Assembly: GCA_051653605.1 (NCBI GenBank)
Contig: JBOFWL010000009.1
Coordinates: 51,678 to 115,677, forward strand
DNA length: 64,000 bases
Direction: 5' to 3'
DNA from: JBOFWL01 sp051653605
GTDB taxonomy: Bacteria; Spirochaetota; Brevinematia; Brevinematales; Brevinemataceae
The translations under genes were made by a program, and so were the position numbers. Below the pieces are notes generated by a model. It saw nothing but the letters and a program-made list of their open reading frames with translations. It ran no database searches and was not told the DNA's origin. Position 1 is the first letter of the stretch, and each line of letters opens with the position of its first letter. Shown here piece by piece: positions 34,712 through 43,699 of this stretch.

Positions 34712-35350
34712 ATGGCTGGGCTTTTTATCGTTTTTGAGGGTATTGAATGTTCAGGTAAATCCACCCAAGCGGATATGCTAGCACGTTATTGCCTCTCTCA
34801 TGATATTCCTTTTGTATCTGTCCGCGAGCCTGGGTCTACCCCATTTGGGGAGAAGGTGCGGTCGTTAGTCTTGCAAGAAAACTGTTCTCCCGAGGCCGAA
34901 TTCTTAGCTTTTTCAGCCTCTCGGGCACAACTTATCAGCGAAATTATTACTCCGTCAATGGCTCAGCAAAAAGTTATTATTTGTGATCGCTTCTTTTACT
35001 CTTCTCTTGTTTACCAAGGTTTTGCTAGAGGGCTTCATATGGAGTCTCTCCAACTAGTTTCACAATTTGCAACAGGTGGCTTAGTCCCCGACTTCACATT
35101 TCTTATTAATCTTAATTTTGATGTCGCTCAAAAACGGCTTGCTGTTAAAAAAGGGCGCGATCGAATCGAAAATGCTGGGGCAGATTTTCACAAAAAAGTT
35201 CATGATGGATATCAAGAACTAGTTCATTTATATAAAAATATTATTCCAATTGATGGTGATCACTCGGCGAATCATATTCATAACGCAATTTTGGCTCAAA
35301 TTTCTCAACACGATCCCCGTTTTTATTCCTCTATTATTCCCTCAACATAA
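34712..35350 (+). CDS. tmk: Thymidylate kinase
   Basis: 212 residues. It phosphorylates dTMP to dTDP with ATP. P-loop FEGIECSGKST at residues 7-17, VREPGSTPFGEKVR (~38-51, the dTMP-binding DR-E/PG region), and ICDRFFYSSLVYQG (~90-103). AGAGAGG precedes the ATG. The next gene starts 13 bases after the stop, so the two are co-transcribed. Confidence 0.95.
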   Translation: MAGLFIVFEGIECSGKSTQADMLARYCLSHDIPFVSVREPGSTPFGEKVRSLVLQENCSPEAEFLAFSASRAQLISEIITPSMAQQKVIICDRFFYSSLVYQGFARGLHMESLQLVSQFATGGLVPDFTFLINLNFDVAQKRLAVKKGRDRIENAGADFHKKVHDGYQELVHLYKNIIPIDGDHSANHIHNAILAQISQHDPRFYSSIIPST

Positions 35351-35363
35351 ACAGGAGAAATTT

Positions 35364-36185
35364 ATGCTCATTTTTGCACTACTATTGATGTTGCCGAATC
35401 TTATTTATGGCAATATTACAGCCAGTGAAGGCACATTTGACGATAAAATTATTGTCGAATGGAATGCGGTAAGCAATGCTGCCCATTATAGAATTGATAG
35501 GGTATTTGATAGCCCCTATACTACCGTCAAAGGAAAAAATATTCCTATCGAATCAGTCCTTCTAGGCGAGACCGACAAGCTATCTTTTACCGATATGCCT
35601 GCCCCTCCGGGACGGCATAAATATATAGTCACGGCCTTAGATAAAGATGGAGAAGAACTTAGCTCCGAAGAAGGTTTTGGCTGGAGAAAAATTACAGATC
35701 AAGAATTCTTTTTTGAGTTTCAAAAAGGGATCGACTCATCTTTACCTCGAATCCGAACCTTAAAATCGCTAAACTTTTTTGGTGAGAAAAAACCTGGCTG
35801 GAAAAATGGTTCTCTTGTTTATAAAACTTCAGGTATTTTTCGACGCCCCATTCGTATCACGATCACCTACACAAATTTTACCGACCAATATTTATCTTTA
35901 AATGGCACTTACGAGATTCAAATATTCAAAATTATTGGTCAAAAAGGAAAATTAGTAGGGACAATCAACGTTGACGGAATTTACAAAGGCTCTGTCACTC
36001 ATGATCTTGTTCTAGATAGAGGAAAAAGCACAAATGGCGGTGTTTATCGTGTCCAGCAAGAAGGCCGCCCAGAGATTGTTCTCCCTTGGAATGTAACCCC
36101 TCACCCTCTTGATGATAGTCAATACGAAAAAAACCTAAAAGGTACAATTGGCGAAATGAAAGACGATGATGAAGATAATGAATAA
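35364..36185 (+). CDS. Secreted fibronectin-III-like protein, unknown function
   Basis: 273 residues from the ATG at 35364, which has AGGAG six bases upstream; an in-frame start at 35250 lies inside tmk and is rejected. Signal peptide ~1-17. Residues ~20-100 (ITASEGTFDDKIIVEWNAV ... HKYIVTALD) look like a fibronectin type III fold, common in spirochaete envelope proteins. Residues ~130-240 look beta-rich. The tail is acidic (DDDEDNE). Family otherwise unrecognised; periplasmic or surface-exposed by inference. Confidence 0.72.
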   Translation: MLIFALLLMLPNLIYGNITASEGTFDDKIIVEWNAVSNAAHYRIDRVFDSPYTTVKGKNIPIESVLLGETDKLSFTDMPAPPGRHKYIVTALDKDGEELSSEEGFGWRKITDQEFFFEFQKGIDSSLPRIRTLKSLNFFGEKKPGWKNGSLVYKTSGIFRRPIRITITYTNFTDQYLSLNGTYEIQIFKIIGQKGKLVGTINVDGIYKGSVTHDLVLDRGKSTNGGVYRVQQEGRPEIVLPWNVTPHPLDDSQYEKNLKGTIGEMKDDDEDNE

Positions 36186-36203
36186 AAGTAGTAGATAAAA
36201 TAC

Positions 36204-36230
36204 AAAAACCCCCTCAATGAGGGGGTTTTT
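36204..36230. terminator. Bidirectional terminator between the FN3-like gene and eno
   Basis: AAAAACCCCC/GGGGGTTTTT with an inner TCA/TGA pairing. T tracts on both strands. Confidence 0.92.
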
Positions 36231-36245
36231 ATTTAGTGATTCAAT

Positions 36246-37580
36246 TTATTTAGAAAGGTAGCTTGGTAAGTATACTAAACCTTTATTGTAAAAAGTTTCA
36301 GCACCTTTATAGATAGCGTTATCGCCGAGTTCTTCTTCGATGCGGAGAAGTTGGTTGTATTTAGCCAAACGATCAGTTCTGGACATAGAACCAGTTTTGA
36401 TCTGCCCAGCATTAAGCGCAACTGCTAAGTCGGCAATAGTTGTGTCTTCGGTTTCTCCAGAACGGTGAGAGAGAATAGATGTGTAGTTAGCCATTTTAGC
36501 CATTTCAACAGCATCAAAAGTTTCGGTGAGTGTTCCAATTTGGTTAACTTTAACCAAAATAGAGTTAGCAACACCCATTTCGATACCTTTTTTGAGGTAT
36601 TTACTATTGGTAACAAACAAATCATCACCAACCAACTGGATTTTAGAACCAAGTTTGTCTGTGATTTTCTTCCATCCGTCCCAATCGTTTTCAGCAAGAC
36701 CATCTTCGATAGAAACAACAGGGTATTTTGCACACATTTTTTCCCAATAAGCAATCATATCATCAGCAGAGAGAAGATCTCCTGTTGATTTCCAGAAAAG
36801 ATATCCTTCTTTTCCTTTTTCTGCAGCATGGTTCCAGAGTTCTGATGTTGCAGGGTCGAGAGCAATCGCAATTTGTTCACCAGGTTTGTAGCCAGCTTTA
36901 TGAATAGCATCCATCAAGATATCAAAAGCTTCATCGTTGGATTTAAGATCGGGAGCGAATCCACCCTCGTCTCCAATACCAGTGTTATAGCCTTTATCTT
37001 TAAGAACTGTTTTAAGAGCGTGGAAAGTTTCAGCAATGTAGCGAACACCTTCACGGAAAGTAGGTGCTCCAACAGGGGTGATCATAAATTCTTGGAAGTC
37101 TACTTTATTACCAGCGTGGGATCCACCGTTAATAACATTACACAATGGCACAGGGAGAACTTTTGCGTTAGGCCCACCAAGATATTTATAAAGAGGAATG
37201 CCTAAGTGTTGAGAAGCAGCACGAGCAGATGCCATAGAAACAGCTAAAATAGCATTAGCGCCTAATTTCTTTTTAGTTTCAGAACCGTCGAGAGCGATCA
37301 TAGCACGGTCGATGGATACTTGATCCAAGGCATCCATACCACAAACTTCCTCTGCAATAAGAGTATTGACATTATCTACAGCCTTAAGAACGCCTTTGCC
37401 AAGGTAGCGAGATTTATCCCCATCACGAAGTTCAACAGCTTCGTTTTCTCCTGTGGATGCTCCACTAGGAACAGCTGCACGGCCAATAGTGCCATCTTCT
37501 AGCATCACTTCCGCTTCAACAGTTGGATTCCCACGGGAATCAAGAATCTCACGTGCTGTAATATCGACAATCAAAGACAT
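36246..37580 (-). CDS. eno: Enolase
   Basis: 444 residues from the ATG at 37580, set by GGAGGACATT; an in-frame ATG twelve bases further upstream would place the ribosome site inside the gene. It converts 2-phosphoglycerate to PEP. Signature blocks: AREILDSRGNPTVEAEV, PSGASTGENEAVELRD, GDEGGFAP, VGDDLFVTN and LSHRSGETEDTTIADLAVAL. Slightly longer than E. coli enolase. Strong own promoter; monocistronic. Its PEP product is the phosphate donor for PtsI. Confidence 0.98.
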   Translation of the reverse strand: MSLIVDITAREILDSRGNPTVEAEVMLEDGTIGRAAVPSGASTGENEAVELRDGDKSRYLGKGVLKAVDNVNTLIAEEVCGMDALDQVSIDRAMIALDGSETKKKLGANAILAVSMASARAASQHLGIPLYKYLGGPNAKVLPVPLCNVINGGSHAGNKVDFQEFMITPVGAPTFREGVRYIAETFHALKTVLKDKGYNTGIGDEGGFAPDLKSNDEAFDILMDAIHKAGYKPGEQIAIALDPATSELWNHAAEKGKEGYLFWKSTGDLLSADDMIAYWEKMCAKYPVVSIEDGLAENDWDGWKKITDKLGSKIQLVGDDLFVTNSKYLKKGIEMGVANSILVKVNQIGTLTETFDAVEMAKMANYTSILSHRSGETEDTTIADLAVALNAGQIKTGSMSRTDRLAKYNQLLRIEEELGDNAIYKGAETFYNKGLVYLPSYLSK

Positions 37581-37612
37581 AATGTCCTCCAATAGATTAT
37601 TGTTATGTATAT

Positions 37613-37641
37613 ATTATACATCGTTTTCGATGATTCGTCAA
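37613..37641 (-). promoter_or_regulatory. Sigma-70 promoter of eno with an inverted repeat in the spacer
   Basis: Minus-strand TTGACG (37636-37641), 17-bp spacer, TATAAT (37613-37618). The spacer contains CATCG-TTTT-CGATG (37619-37632), a possible operator. Confidence 0.75.
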
Positions 37642-37738
37642 CACTGCAACAGTTATTTTTAGGAACATGCACTAAAAATATAGAAATCCCTCTATAAAAT
37701 ATGATATAATATACTTAATTTATATCTCTGAGGTTTTT

Positions 37739-37966
37739 ATGAGTCACCATATATATCTAAATAAAACATTGCATGAGCAATGTTTAGTCAATCCCGAGCT
37801 TCGCGATTTACTCTTTGAAGCGGGATTCAGTCATATTAAAGATGATAGCATCTTTAACTCCGTTGGAAAAGTCATGACACTCAATAAGGCTATTATGATG
37901 GGAAAACAAACACGCGAGCATATCGTAAGTTTTTTCACTCAAAAAGGCTATATTATTGAGGAGTAA
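37739..37966 (+). CDS. DUF1858-type small protein
   Basis: 75 residues. The sequence (LNKTLHEQCLVNPELRDLL ... MTLNKAIMMGKQ) resembles DUF1858 domains, small helical domains often fused or adjacent to DUF438/hemerythrin proteins. CTGAGG lies before the ATG. A TATAAT at 37705-37710 may be its -10, but I see no good -35. It is two bases ahead of the DUF438 gene, so the two likely act together. Function unknown. Confidence 0.75.
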   Translation: MSHHIYLNKTLHEQCLVNPELRDLLFEAGFSHIKDDSIFNSVGKVMTLNKAIMMGKQTREHIVSFFTQKGYIIEE

Positions 37967-37968
37967 CC

Positions 37969-39162
37969 ATGAGTGAATTTCTAAATAATCGTGAACATCG
38001 TGCTGCTGTTATCAAAGATATTCTTCTAGAGCTTCATCAAGGTAAAACCGTTGATGATGTTAGAGGAAAATTTGAAGAAACTTTTGGCAATGTTAGTTAT
38101 GCTGATATTGTAGATGCCGAGCAAGCCCTTATCGAAAGTGGCGTAGAGGCTTCTGAGATTCAAAGCCTTTGCGACGTACATGCGGCTGTTTTCAAAGATA
38201 GTTTACTCAACCAGATGATTGGCGAGAAAAATCCTTTAGTAGATAAAGGGCATCCAGTTAATCTTATGAAAGCAGAGAATCGGCTTATTGAAGAAGATGT
38301 ACAAACAATAACAAGCAAGCTAGATAATCATTCCTTCGATTTTGAAGACACCTTAAAAGAATTGCTATCTAAGCTTACAAGTCACTACTCTAAGAAGGCA
38401 AATTCACTTTTTGCTTTTTTAGAAAGCCATGGCGTTTCTGCCCCGACTCAAGTTATGTGGGGCGTAGATAACGAAATACGTGCTCATGCAAAAAATATTC
38501 TAGAGGCACTTGCTAGCTCTAGTGCTACGGCAGAAGATTGTCGTAATTTTCTTAATCGTGTCACCGAGATGATCTTCAAAGAAGAAAATATTTTATTTCC
38601 CATGGCACTAGATAAACTTACTCATAAAGAGTGGGTGTCGGTTTCGACGGATTGTATTGATTTGGGGTATTTTATCAAAGCGAGACCAATGCAGTTTGTC
38701 AGCCCAGATGAAAAAAAGCCAATTCAAGCCCATATCGATAATGGAGTAATTGTTCTTCCTTCGGGAAATTTTCACAGCCCCGACGAGCTGGCTGGATTAT
38801 TTAGCGCCCTTCCTTTTGATATTACCTTTGTTGGTGCAGATAATAAAGTGCGATTTTTCTCTCAAACAAATGAAAGAATTTTTCCTCGCTCTCTTTCTAT
38901 TATTGGGCGAGATGTTTCCAATTGTCACCCTCCTGCGAGCGTGCATATTGTAGAACAGATCGTTGAAGATTTAAAATCAGGCCGTAAAAACAATGAGGAT
39001 TTCTGGATTCCTTTTGGTGATAAGTTTATTTTGATTCGGTATTTTGCAGTCCGCAACCCCGAAGGAGAATACCTTGGCACTGTTGAGGTTACCCAAGATA
39101 TTAAGCCTATTCAAGCAATTCAAGGTCAAAAACGCCTTGTTGCGCCGGGAGAACATCTATAA
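37969..39162 (+). CDS. DUF438/hemerythrin-like protein with C-terminal PAS-like domain
   Basis: 397 residues. An N-terminal DUF438 segment (IKDILLELHQGKTVDDVRGK, ~15-34) is followed by a hemerythrin-like HHE region (~90-220: SHYSKKANSLFAFLE, VMWGVDNEIRAH, FKEENILFPMALDKL), then a PAS-like domain (~250-385: LPFDITFVGADNKVRFFSQT). Relatives are thought to sense or bind oxygen or iron-related ligands. The first HHE half-site has KKANSLF where relatives usually show a Glu after the Lys, so metal binding may be altered. GAGGAG precedes the ATG. A strong terminator follows. Confidence 0.85.
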   Translation: MSEFLNNREHRAAVIKDILLELHQGKTVDDVRGKFEETFGNVSYADIVDAEQALIESGVEASEIQSLCDVHAAVFKDSLLNQMIGEKNPLVDKGHPVNLMKAENRLIEEDVQTITSKLDNHSFDFEDTLKELLSKLTSHYSKKANSLFAFLESHGVSAPTQVMWGVDNEIRAHAKNILEALASSSATAEDCRNFLNRVTEMIFKEENILFPMALDKLTHKEWVSVSTDCIDLGYFIKARPMQFVSPDEKKPIQAHIDNGVIVLPSGNFHSPDELAGLFSALPFDITFVGADNKVRFFSQTNERIFPRSLSIIGRDVSNCHPPASVHIVEQIVEDLKSGRKNNEDFWIPFGDKFILIRYFAVRNPEGEYLGTVEVTQDIKPIQAIQGQKRLVAPGEHL

Positions 39163-39164
39163 AA

Positions 39165-39190
39165 AAAGCCCTTCTTAATTGAAGGGCTTT
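39165..39190. terminator. Bidirectional terminator between the DUF438 and S4 genes
   Basis: AAAGCCCTTC/GAAGGGCTTT with a six-base loop. A run of A at 39161-39167 gives a T tract on the minus strand. Confidence 0.9.
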
Positions 39191-39578
39191 ATTCTTCTCC
39201 ATATTTATGACGACGAACTTCTCTGATTTTCTTTTTATCATCGTGCATCTTGTTCCAGTCTTTTCGCACAGTTTTTCGCCAATCTTTTTCAAGCTTTTTA
39301 ACAAATTTTTCGTCTTCTGTGCCTTTTTCTTCTGGGGCGTGAAGTTCGTACATTTCTCGGGCCATAGCAGTAGTAACATTTTTCTCCATCAGCGAAAGCA
39401 CTTTATAAGTGTACTCACCAAGTTCGCGAGAAATAGTGATAATATCATCGATTTTGAGTGTGGTTGAGGCTTTAGCTACTCTGCCATTAACTTTGACACG
39501 ATTATTTTCGATGGTGTCAACAGCTTTTGACCGTTGCTTAAAAATCAAGGCAACTTTGAGCCACTTATCAAGCCTCAT
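39189..39578 (-). CDS. S4-domain RNA-binding protein (Hsp15-like)
   Basis: 129 residues. The N-terminal S4 domain (MRLDKWLKVALIFKQRSKAV ... VKVNGRVAKASTTLKIDD) matches Hsp15-like proteins, which bind stalled 50S subunits carrying peptidyl-tRNA. The C-terminal ~50 residues are highly charged and basic, as in Hsp15. Last gene of the six-gene minus operon, one base after the argS stop. An alternative is a more general rRNA-binding S4 protein. Confidence 0.85.
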   Translation of the reverse strand: MRLDKWLKVALIFKQRSKAVDTIENNRVKVNGRVAKASTTLKIDDIITISRELGEYTYKVLSLMEKNVTTAMAREMYELHAPEEKGTEDEKFVKKLEKDWRKTVRKDWNKMHDDKKKIREVRRHKYGEE

Positions 39579-39579
39579 G

Positions 39580-41121
39580 TTAATTCATTACCTGAGGAGC
39601 ACTTACCCCTAGAATATTTAAGCCTGCTTCTAGCGTTTTACCGGCAGCTTTACATAAAGCAAGACGAAGTGCCTCGTTGGAATCATCAATAATACGGCAC
39701 TGGCGATAGAAACGATGATAGGCTCCAGCAAGAGTTTCAAGATAAGCGGGGATTTTCTGCAAATCATAATCGAATGCAACTTCGGCAAGTACATCTTCAA
39801 ATTTGAGTAATTCAATTAGGAGTAATCGCTCTTGATTATCCACAAAGCCGCTCATCACAGGGGATTTCTGAGAATTTCGAAGAATAGAACAAATACGAGC
39901 GTGGGCATATTGAACATAGAAAACAGGATTATCATCATTTTGACTTTTTGCCTTAGCAAGATCAAAATCAACGGTTGCCGTCATTGGGCGACGAACCAAC
40001 AAATAACGGACGGCATCGACCCCTATCTCATCAACAACTTCATCCAGTGTAATGATATCCCCAGTTCTTTTGCTCATCCGAACCGGCTCTCCATCTCTGA
40101 ATAAATTAACAAGTTGTCCTAGTAAAACGGTTAATTCTCCACCAAAAAGGTGAACTGCTGCCTTAATTCGCTCGATATAACCATGGTGATCGGCGCCTAA
40201 AATATCAATAAGCTGAGTATTTCCACGCTTAATTTTATCATAATGATAGGCAATATCCGCAGCAAAATAGGTGTAACTGCCATCAGATTTAATAAGAACG
40301 CGGTCTTTATCATCACCATAGTCGGTAGATTTAAACCATAAAGCACCATCTTGCTCGTATGCTGCACCAATTTTCTTTAATGTCTCTAAGCTAGACTCTA
40401 GAGAGCCATCTGCATGCACTTTTTTTTCAGAAAACCAGCAATCAAACTCTACTCTAAAGGCTCGAAGGCTATCTTCTTGCTCTTTTTGCATGATAATTTC
40501 GGGGGCAACACCCTTTTGAAGGCTTTTTTCAGCTAAATCTTTAATGTAGGCACCATGATATCCATCTTCTGGCACGGGTTTACCCTCTGCAACAGCTTTA
40601 ATACTTGCATTAAGGTTTTTGATCTGCACTCCAGCGTCATTCACATAAAATTCGCGATATACTTTCCCTCCACAATGGTTGAGGAATCGAGCAAGTGTAT
40701 CTCCTACCGCAGCCCATCGACCATGCCCAATATGAAGTGGCCCTGTAGGATTCGCACTAACATACTCAACATGGAAAGATTTTTCTTTGAGTAGGTTGTT
40801 CATTCCAACAGTTTCCATTGATAGAACATGCTCTAGGTAACGAGAAAGTAGCGTATCTGACAGAAAAAAGTTGATGTACCCAGCACCGGCAACCTCTACT
40901 CGATCAAAATCTTCGTGCTGAAGAAAAGGAATAAGCTGAGTTGCAATATCTCTGGGAGATTTTTTAAGAGTGCGAGCCAATGTCATGGCGATAGGGCTAG
41001 CATAGTGTCCAAATTCGGGGTTATCGGGGCATTCAATGGCAATATGATCGGGTTCAGGGCACCCCATTTGGGCTAATGCTTGCAGAATATATTGTCGAAT
41101 ATGAGATTTTGGCGAAAGCAC
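39580..41121 (-). CDS. argS: Arginyl-tRNA synthetase
   Basis: 513 residues, class I synthetase charging tRNA-Arg. HIGH motif in YVSANPTGPLHIGHGRWAAV (~110), KMSKS-equivalent RMSKRTG (~345), and the C-terminal DALR anticodon-binding domain (FYVQYAHARICSIL and following). Somewhat shorter than the 577-residue E. coli enzyme. The start is GTG, directly after the TAA of the upstream gene and preceded by GGGGGAG, so the two are translationally coupled. Confidence 0.97.
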   Translation of the reverse strand: MLSPKSHIRQYILQALAQMGCPEPDHIAIECPDNPEFGHYASPIAMTLARTLKKSPRDIATQLIPFLQHEDFDRVEVAGAGYINFFLSDTLLSRYLEHVLSMETVGMNNLLKEKSFHVEYVSANPTGPLHIGHGRWAAVGDTLARFLNHCGGKVYREFYVNDAGVQIKNLNASIKAVAEGKPVPEDGYHGAYIKDLAEKSLQKGVAPEIIMQKEQEDSLRAFRVEFDCWFSEKKVHADGSLESSLETLKKIGAAYEQDGALWFKSTDYGDDKDRVLIKSDGSYTYFAADIAYHYDKIKRGNTQLIDILGADHHGYIERIKAAVHLFGGELTVLLGQLVNLFRDGEPVRMSKRTGDIITLDEVVDEIGVDAVRYLLVRRPMTATVDFDLAKAKSQNDDNPVFYVQYAHARICSILRNSQKSPVMSGFVDNQERLLLIELLKFEDVLAEVAFDYDLQKIPAYLETLAGAYHRFYRQCRIIDDSNEALRLALCKAAGKTLEAGLNILGVSAPQVMN

Positions 41122-41355
41122 TTACTCCCCCTTCGCTTTAAACTTACAGCAAGCGGGAAGTTTTTCAAAATCCACCGCTAAACCTAAAATTACAGTAAGA
41201 AGCCCAATATTTAGGGTAAGAATGGCAAAAAATGCTTGTGGTGTTTCGTAGTTACGTGTTATTGGCGCCACTAAAATATAGCCAAGTATGATTAGACCTG
41301 CACCGATAAAGGTTGTGATTGTGTTTGCTAATGTTATTTTTCGTTTATTGTTCAT
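41122..41355 (-). CDS. Small two-helix membrane protein
   Basis: 77 residues with two hydrophobic segments (~10-31 and ~41-62) and a cysteine pair in the tail (PACCKFKAKGE). No recognised family. The start overlaps the end of the metallopeptidase gene by 11 bases, and the stop abuts the argS GTG, so it is embedded in the operon. Function unknown. Confidence 0.7.
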   Translation of the reverse strand: MNNKRKITLANTITTFIGAGLIILGYILVAPITRNYETPQAFFAILTLNIGLLTVILGLAVDFEKLPACCKFKAKGE

Positions 41356-41902
41356 CTAATTGTCCTTTTTTTCTACTTTTTTTCATAGCGACAGGGCTTA
41401 ATTCCAGCCCATATCGCCCCATAACCGACTCCAACCGTTCAAGGCTGGCAGACAAAGCCGTTGCCAAGGCTTCTCCTCTTAATTTTTGGCGAGGCACTGC
41501 TTTTTTGGGGGGAGCCTCACTCCCTCCTCCAGTAATTGCCTCTCCTTTAAGAAGTTTTGTCAAGATAGACTTTGCTTCTTTATAACGAGGAAACTCTTTT
41601 TCTCTAATACGAAAATCTTTTGTATGGACACCCTCTCCTTTTTTGCGACGAAGAAGATAGGCTCTGTCTTCAAAATGGAGAAGCTCGTGATAAAGCACAA
41701 ACTCCAGAGCCAATTGTGGTGTATTTTCTTGCAAGAGAATAGGATGTATCCTTATCTCGTTACTAAGAGCATTGTAAGTTCCGAAGACAATCGCTCGGCG
41801 TTCATCCTTCATTTTCCCTTGTGAAACCCTACAGCTAGGGATATTATCAAGGTGTGCAAAATATTTTCGCACGACCTCTAAATAAATCTGTTGAAAATTC
41901 AT
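41345..41902 (-). CDS. SprT-like zinc metallopeptidase
   Basis: 185 residues. YHELLHFEDR (~75) carries the HExxH zinc-protease motif. A third ligand candidate lies in the HTKDFRIREKEF segment (~100). This spacing resembles SprT/WLM-type or other M48-like peptidases rather than exported proteases; there is no signal peptide. The last ~50 residues are basic (KKAVPRQKLRG ... KKSRKKGQ). Start overlaps the thiL stop (ATGA). Substrate unknown. Confidence 0.72.
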   Translation of the reverse strand: MNFQQIYLEVVRKYFAHLDNIPSCRVSQGKMKDERRAIVFGTYNALSNEIRIHPILLQENTPQLALEFVLYHELLHFEDRAYLLRRKKGEGVHTKDFRIREKEFPRYKEAKSILTKLLKGEAITGGGSEAPPKKAVPRQKLRGEALATALSASLERLESVMGRYGLELSPVAMKKSRKKGQLDEQ

Positions 41903-42852
41903 GAGTGACTATAACCTTTAAAATAAGTTGTATCATACGTTTTATCAAACATTTGGATGGTATTTGCATCTCCATCAATGATTTGCCCTATCTTTGTGAG
42001 AGCTACACCTTGTTTTTGCGCTTGATCGGGCTCATCAGGTGAAATAATGATTAACTCGTAATCTTCGCCTCCAATGAGAGCCTCGGTAAGGTATTGCTGA
42101 TAATATATTTCGCTATTTTTTTTGCCAATTTTTGAAATATTGAGGGGAAGATGCTCCGCTTTAAGGTGAAAACAACATTTTGAGGCACCACAAAGCTTTG
42201 AAAGATCTTCAACCAAACCATCACTAATGTCCATTGAGGCATGAATACTCATCGTCTGCGAAAGCACCTTTGCCCATTCAGAGCGAGGCGTTGGCTGGTA
42301 GTGACGACGGCGAAAATAGTCGAGATCCTCTAACGGAAGCTGGTTTTTTTCTAAAATATGATGCAAATACAAGCGGGAATCGCCCAAAGTGCCTGTAACA
42401 TAGATGTTATCCCCAGTTTTTGCCCCTGTTCGAAGCCATGGTTTCCCAAAAGCGTGCCCCAATACTGTGACAGATGCAAAGAAAACAGGGCATCGAACCG
42501 TATCTCCACCGAGAAGCACTGCCGGATGATCTTTCAAAAATAGCTCAATGCCTTCGATAAAGGAATCTAGCTCGTTATCTGTCCAATTATGAGGGATACC
42601 CAAGTTTAAAAAATAGGATTCAGCCCGACCACCCATAGCAGCCATATCGCTTCCATTAGAAGCGAATAATTTATAAGCAACTTCTTGCCATGTAGCATGC
42701 GTACTTAAGAAATGAACCCCATCGCTAACAGCATCGGTTGAGATTAATTGACCATTTTCAAGGATAGCAGCATCATCCCCTATTCCTGTTTGACCAATTT
42801 CCGCAGAAAACACCGACTGTAAGCGAGCAATTATTTCTTTCTCACTTCTCAT
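41899..42852 (-). CDS. thiL: Thiamine-monophosphate kinase
   Basis: 317 residues. It phosphorylates thiamine monophosphate to thiamine pyrophosphate. ThiL motifs: GIGDDAAIL near residue 22, STDAVSDGVHF (~38), LLGGDTVRCP (~115), MDISDGLVEDLSKL (~205). No clear ribosome site; the ATG lies two bases after the TAG of the trkA-like gene, implying coupled translation. No other thiamine gene is in the window, so the cell may salvage thiamine or make it elsewhere. Confidence 0.93.
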   Translation of the reverse strand: MRSEKEIIARLQSVFSAEIGQTGIGDDAAILENGQLISTDAVSDGVHFLSTHATWQEVAYKLFASNGSDMAAMGGRAESYFLNLGIPHNWTDNELDSFIEGIELFLKDHPAVLLGGDTVRCPVFFASVTVLGHAFGKPWLRTGAKTGDNIYVTGTLGDSRLYLHHILEKNQLPLEDLDYFRRRHYQPTPRSEWAKVLSQTMSIHASMDISDGLVEDLSKLCGASKCCFHLKAEHLPLNISKIGKKNSEIYYQQYLTEALIGGEDYELIIISPDEPDQAQKQGVALTKIGQIIDGDANTIQMFDKTYDTTYFKGYSHS

Positions 42853-42854
42853 CG

Positions 42855-43574
42855 CTATCGCATTTGACCAATCGGCGATTCTTCTAATCGAGCTATATCT
42901 GCTAATTTGCCAAGTATAATAAGAATATCCCCTTCTTTTAGAGGGTTACGAGGGTTGGGCACTTCGTCAACAATATATTCGTCTGTATTCTGAAGCGTAT
43001 CATTAACTTGACTGATAGGATGTTTAATAGCAATAACATTTACTTTATAAAGCTGGCGTAAATCTAGATTGATCAAGGTTTGCCCCTCGAGGTGTTTATT
43101 AACTCTAACCTCGATCATCGCATGGTCTTTCCAGATACGTTCATAAGAAAGAACAAAGCCCATGCCACCCAAAAGTGAACCAGCCAATTTTTCGGCAGAC
43201 TCGATTTCGGGACGAATAATTTCAGAAACATTGAGCAACTCTAGAATTTGAGCATGAGAATCGGTATTAGCACGCGCAACAATACGCGGGATATTAAACT
43301 TTTTGAGGAGAAGCACGGTGAGGATACTTGCCATCATGTCTTTACCAATGGCGACAATAGCACTATCTACCTTAGACACATCCATTTCTTTCCAAGCTTC
43401 TTCGATTGTGGAATCTAGCTGAAAAGAAAACACCGGTAAATCTCTAACCTTATTAAGGCGTTCGTCATCCTCGTCAACTACGATAACGTCTGATTCGGAG
43501 CGAGACAAAGCCATTGCCAGCCGTTGCCCAAAAACTCCCATACCCACAATGAGGTAGGTCTGTTGATATGCCAT
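42855..43574 (-). CDS. TrkA/KtrA-type potassium-channel regulator
   Basis: 239 residues. An N-terminal RCK Rossmann domain starts YLIVGMGVFGQRLAMALS (~7-24), with acidic strand-2 end VVDEDDERL that binds NAD(H). The C-terminal TrkA_C-like domain covers ~150-225. Such proteins gate TrkH/KtrB-type K+ uptake channels in response to nucleotides; the channel gene is not in the window. AGGAGG precedes the ATG. First gene of the six-gene minus operon. Confidence 0.88.
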   Translation of the reverse strand: MAYQQTYLIVGMGVFGQRLAMALSRSESDVIVVDEDDERLNKVRDLPVFSFQLDSTIEEAWKEMDVSKVDSAIVAIGKDMMASILTVLLLKKFNIPRIVARANTDSHAQILELLNVSEIIRPEIESAEKLAGSLLGGMGFVLSYERIWKDHAMIEVRVNKHLEGQTLINLDLRQLYKVNVIAIKHPISQVNDTLQNTDEYIVDEVPNPRNPLKEGDILIILGKLADIARLEESPIGQMR

Positions 43575-43596
43575 GAGATCCTCCTAAACGCCCTAT

Positions 43597-43625
43597 ATTC
43601 TAGCACTCTTCTCATAAAAATGCAA
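43597..43625 (-). promoter_or_regulatory. Sigma-70 promoter of the trkA-thiL-argS operon
   Basis: Minus-strand TTGCAT (43620-43625), 17-bp spacer, TAGAAT (43597-43602). Confidence 0.65.
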
Positions 43626-43661
43626 GATTTTTACAAAAAAGCACAATGCCAAAGCGAAATC

Positions 43662-43690
43662 TTGAGATTATCTATATCTGCCCTTATAAT
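43662..43690 (+). promoter_or_regulatory. Sigma-70 promoter almost touching the porin-like start codon
   Basis: TTGAGA (43662-43667), 17-bp spacer, TATAAT (43685-43690). The ATG is at 43700, so predicted transcription starts about three bases before it. Confidence 0.7.
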
Positions 43691-43699
43691 GTAGAAGTT

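Noticed and set aside
35250..35363. Upstream extension of the fibronectin-III-like gene
   Set aside because: It lies inside tmk in another frame, and a signal peptide plus AGGAG site define the start at 35364.
36873..37205. 110-residue plus-strand frame inside eno
   Set aside because: Antisense shadow of a highly conserved enolase gene; no supporting start signals.
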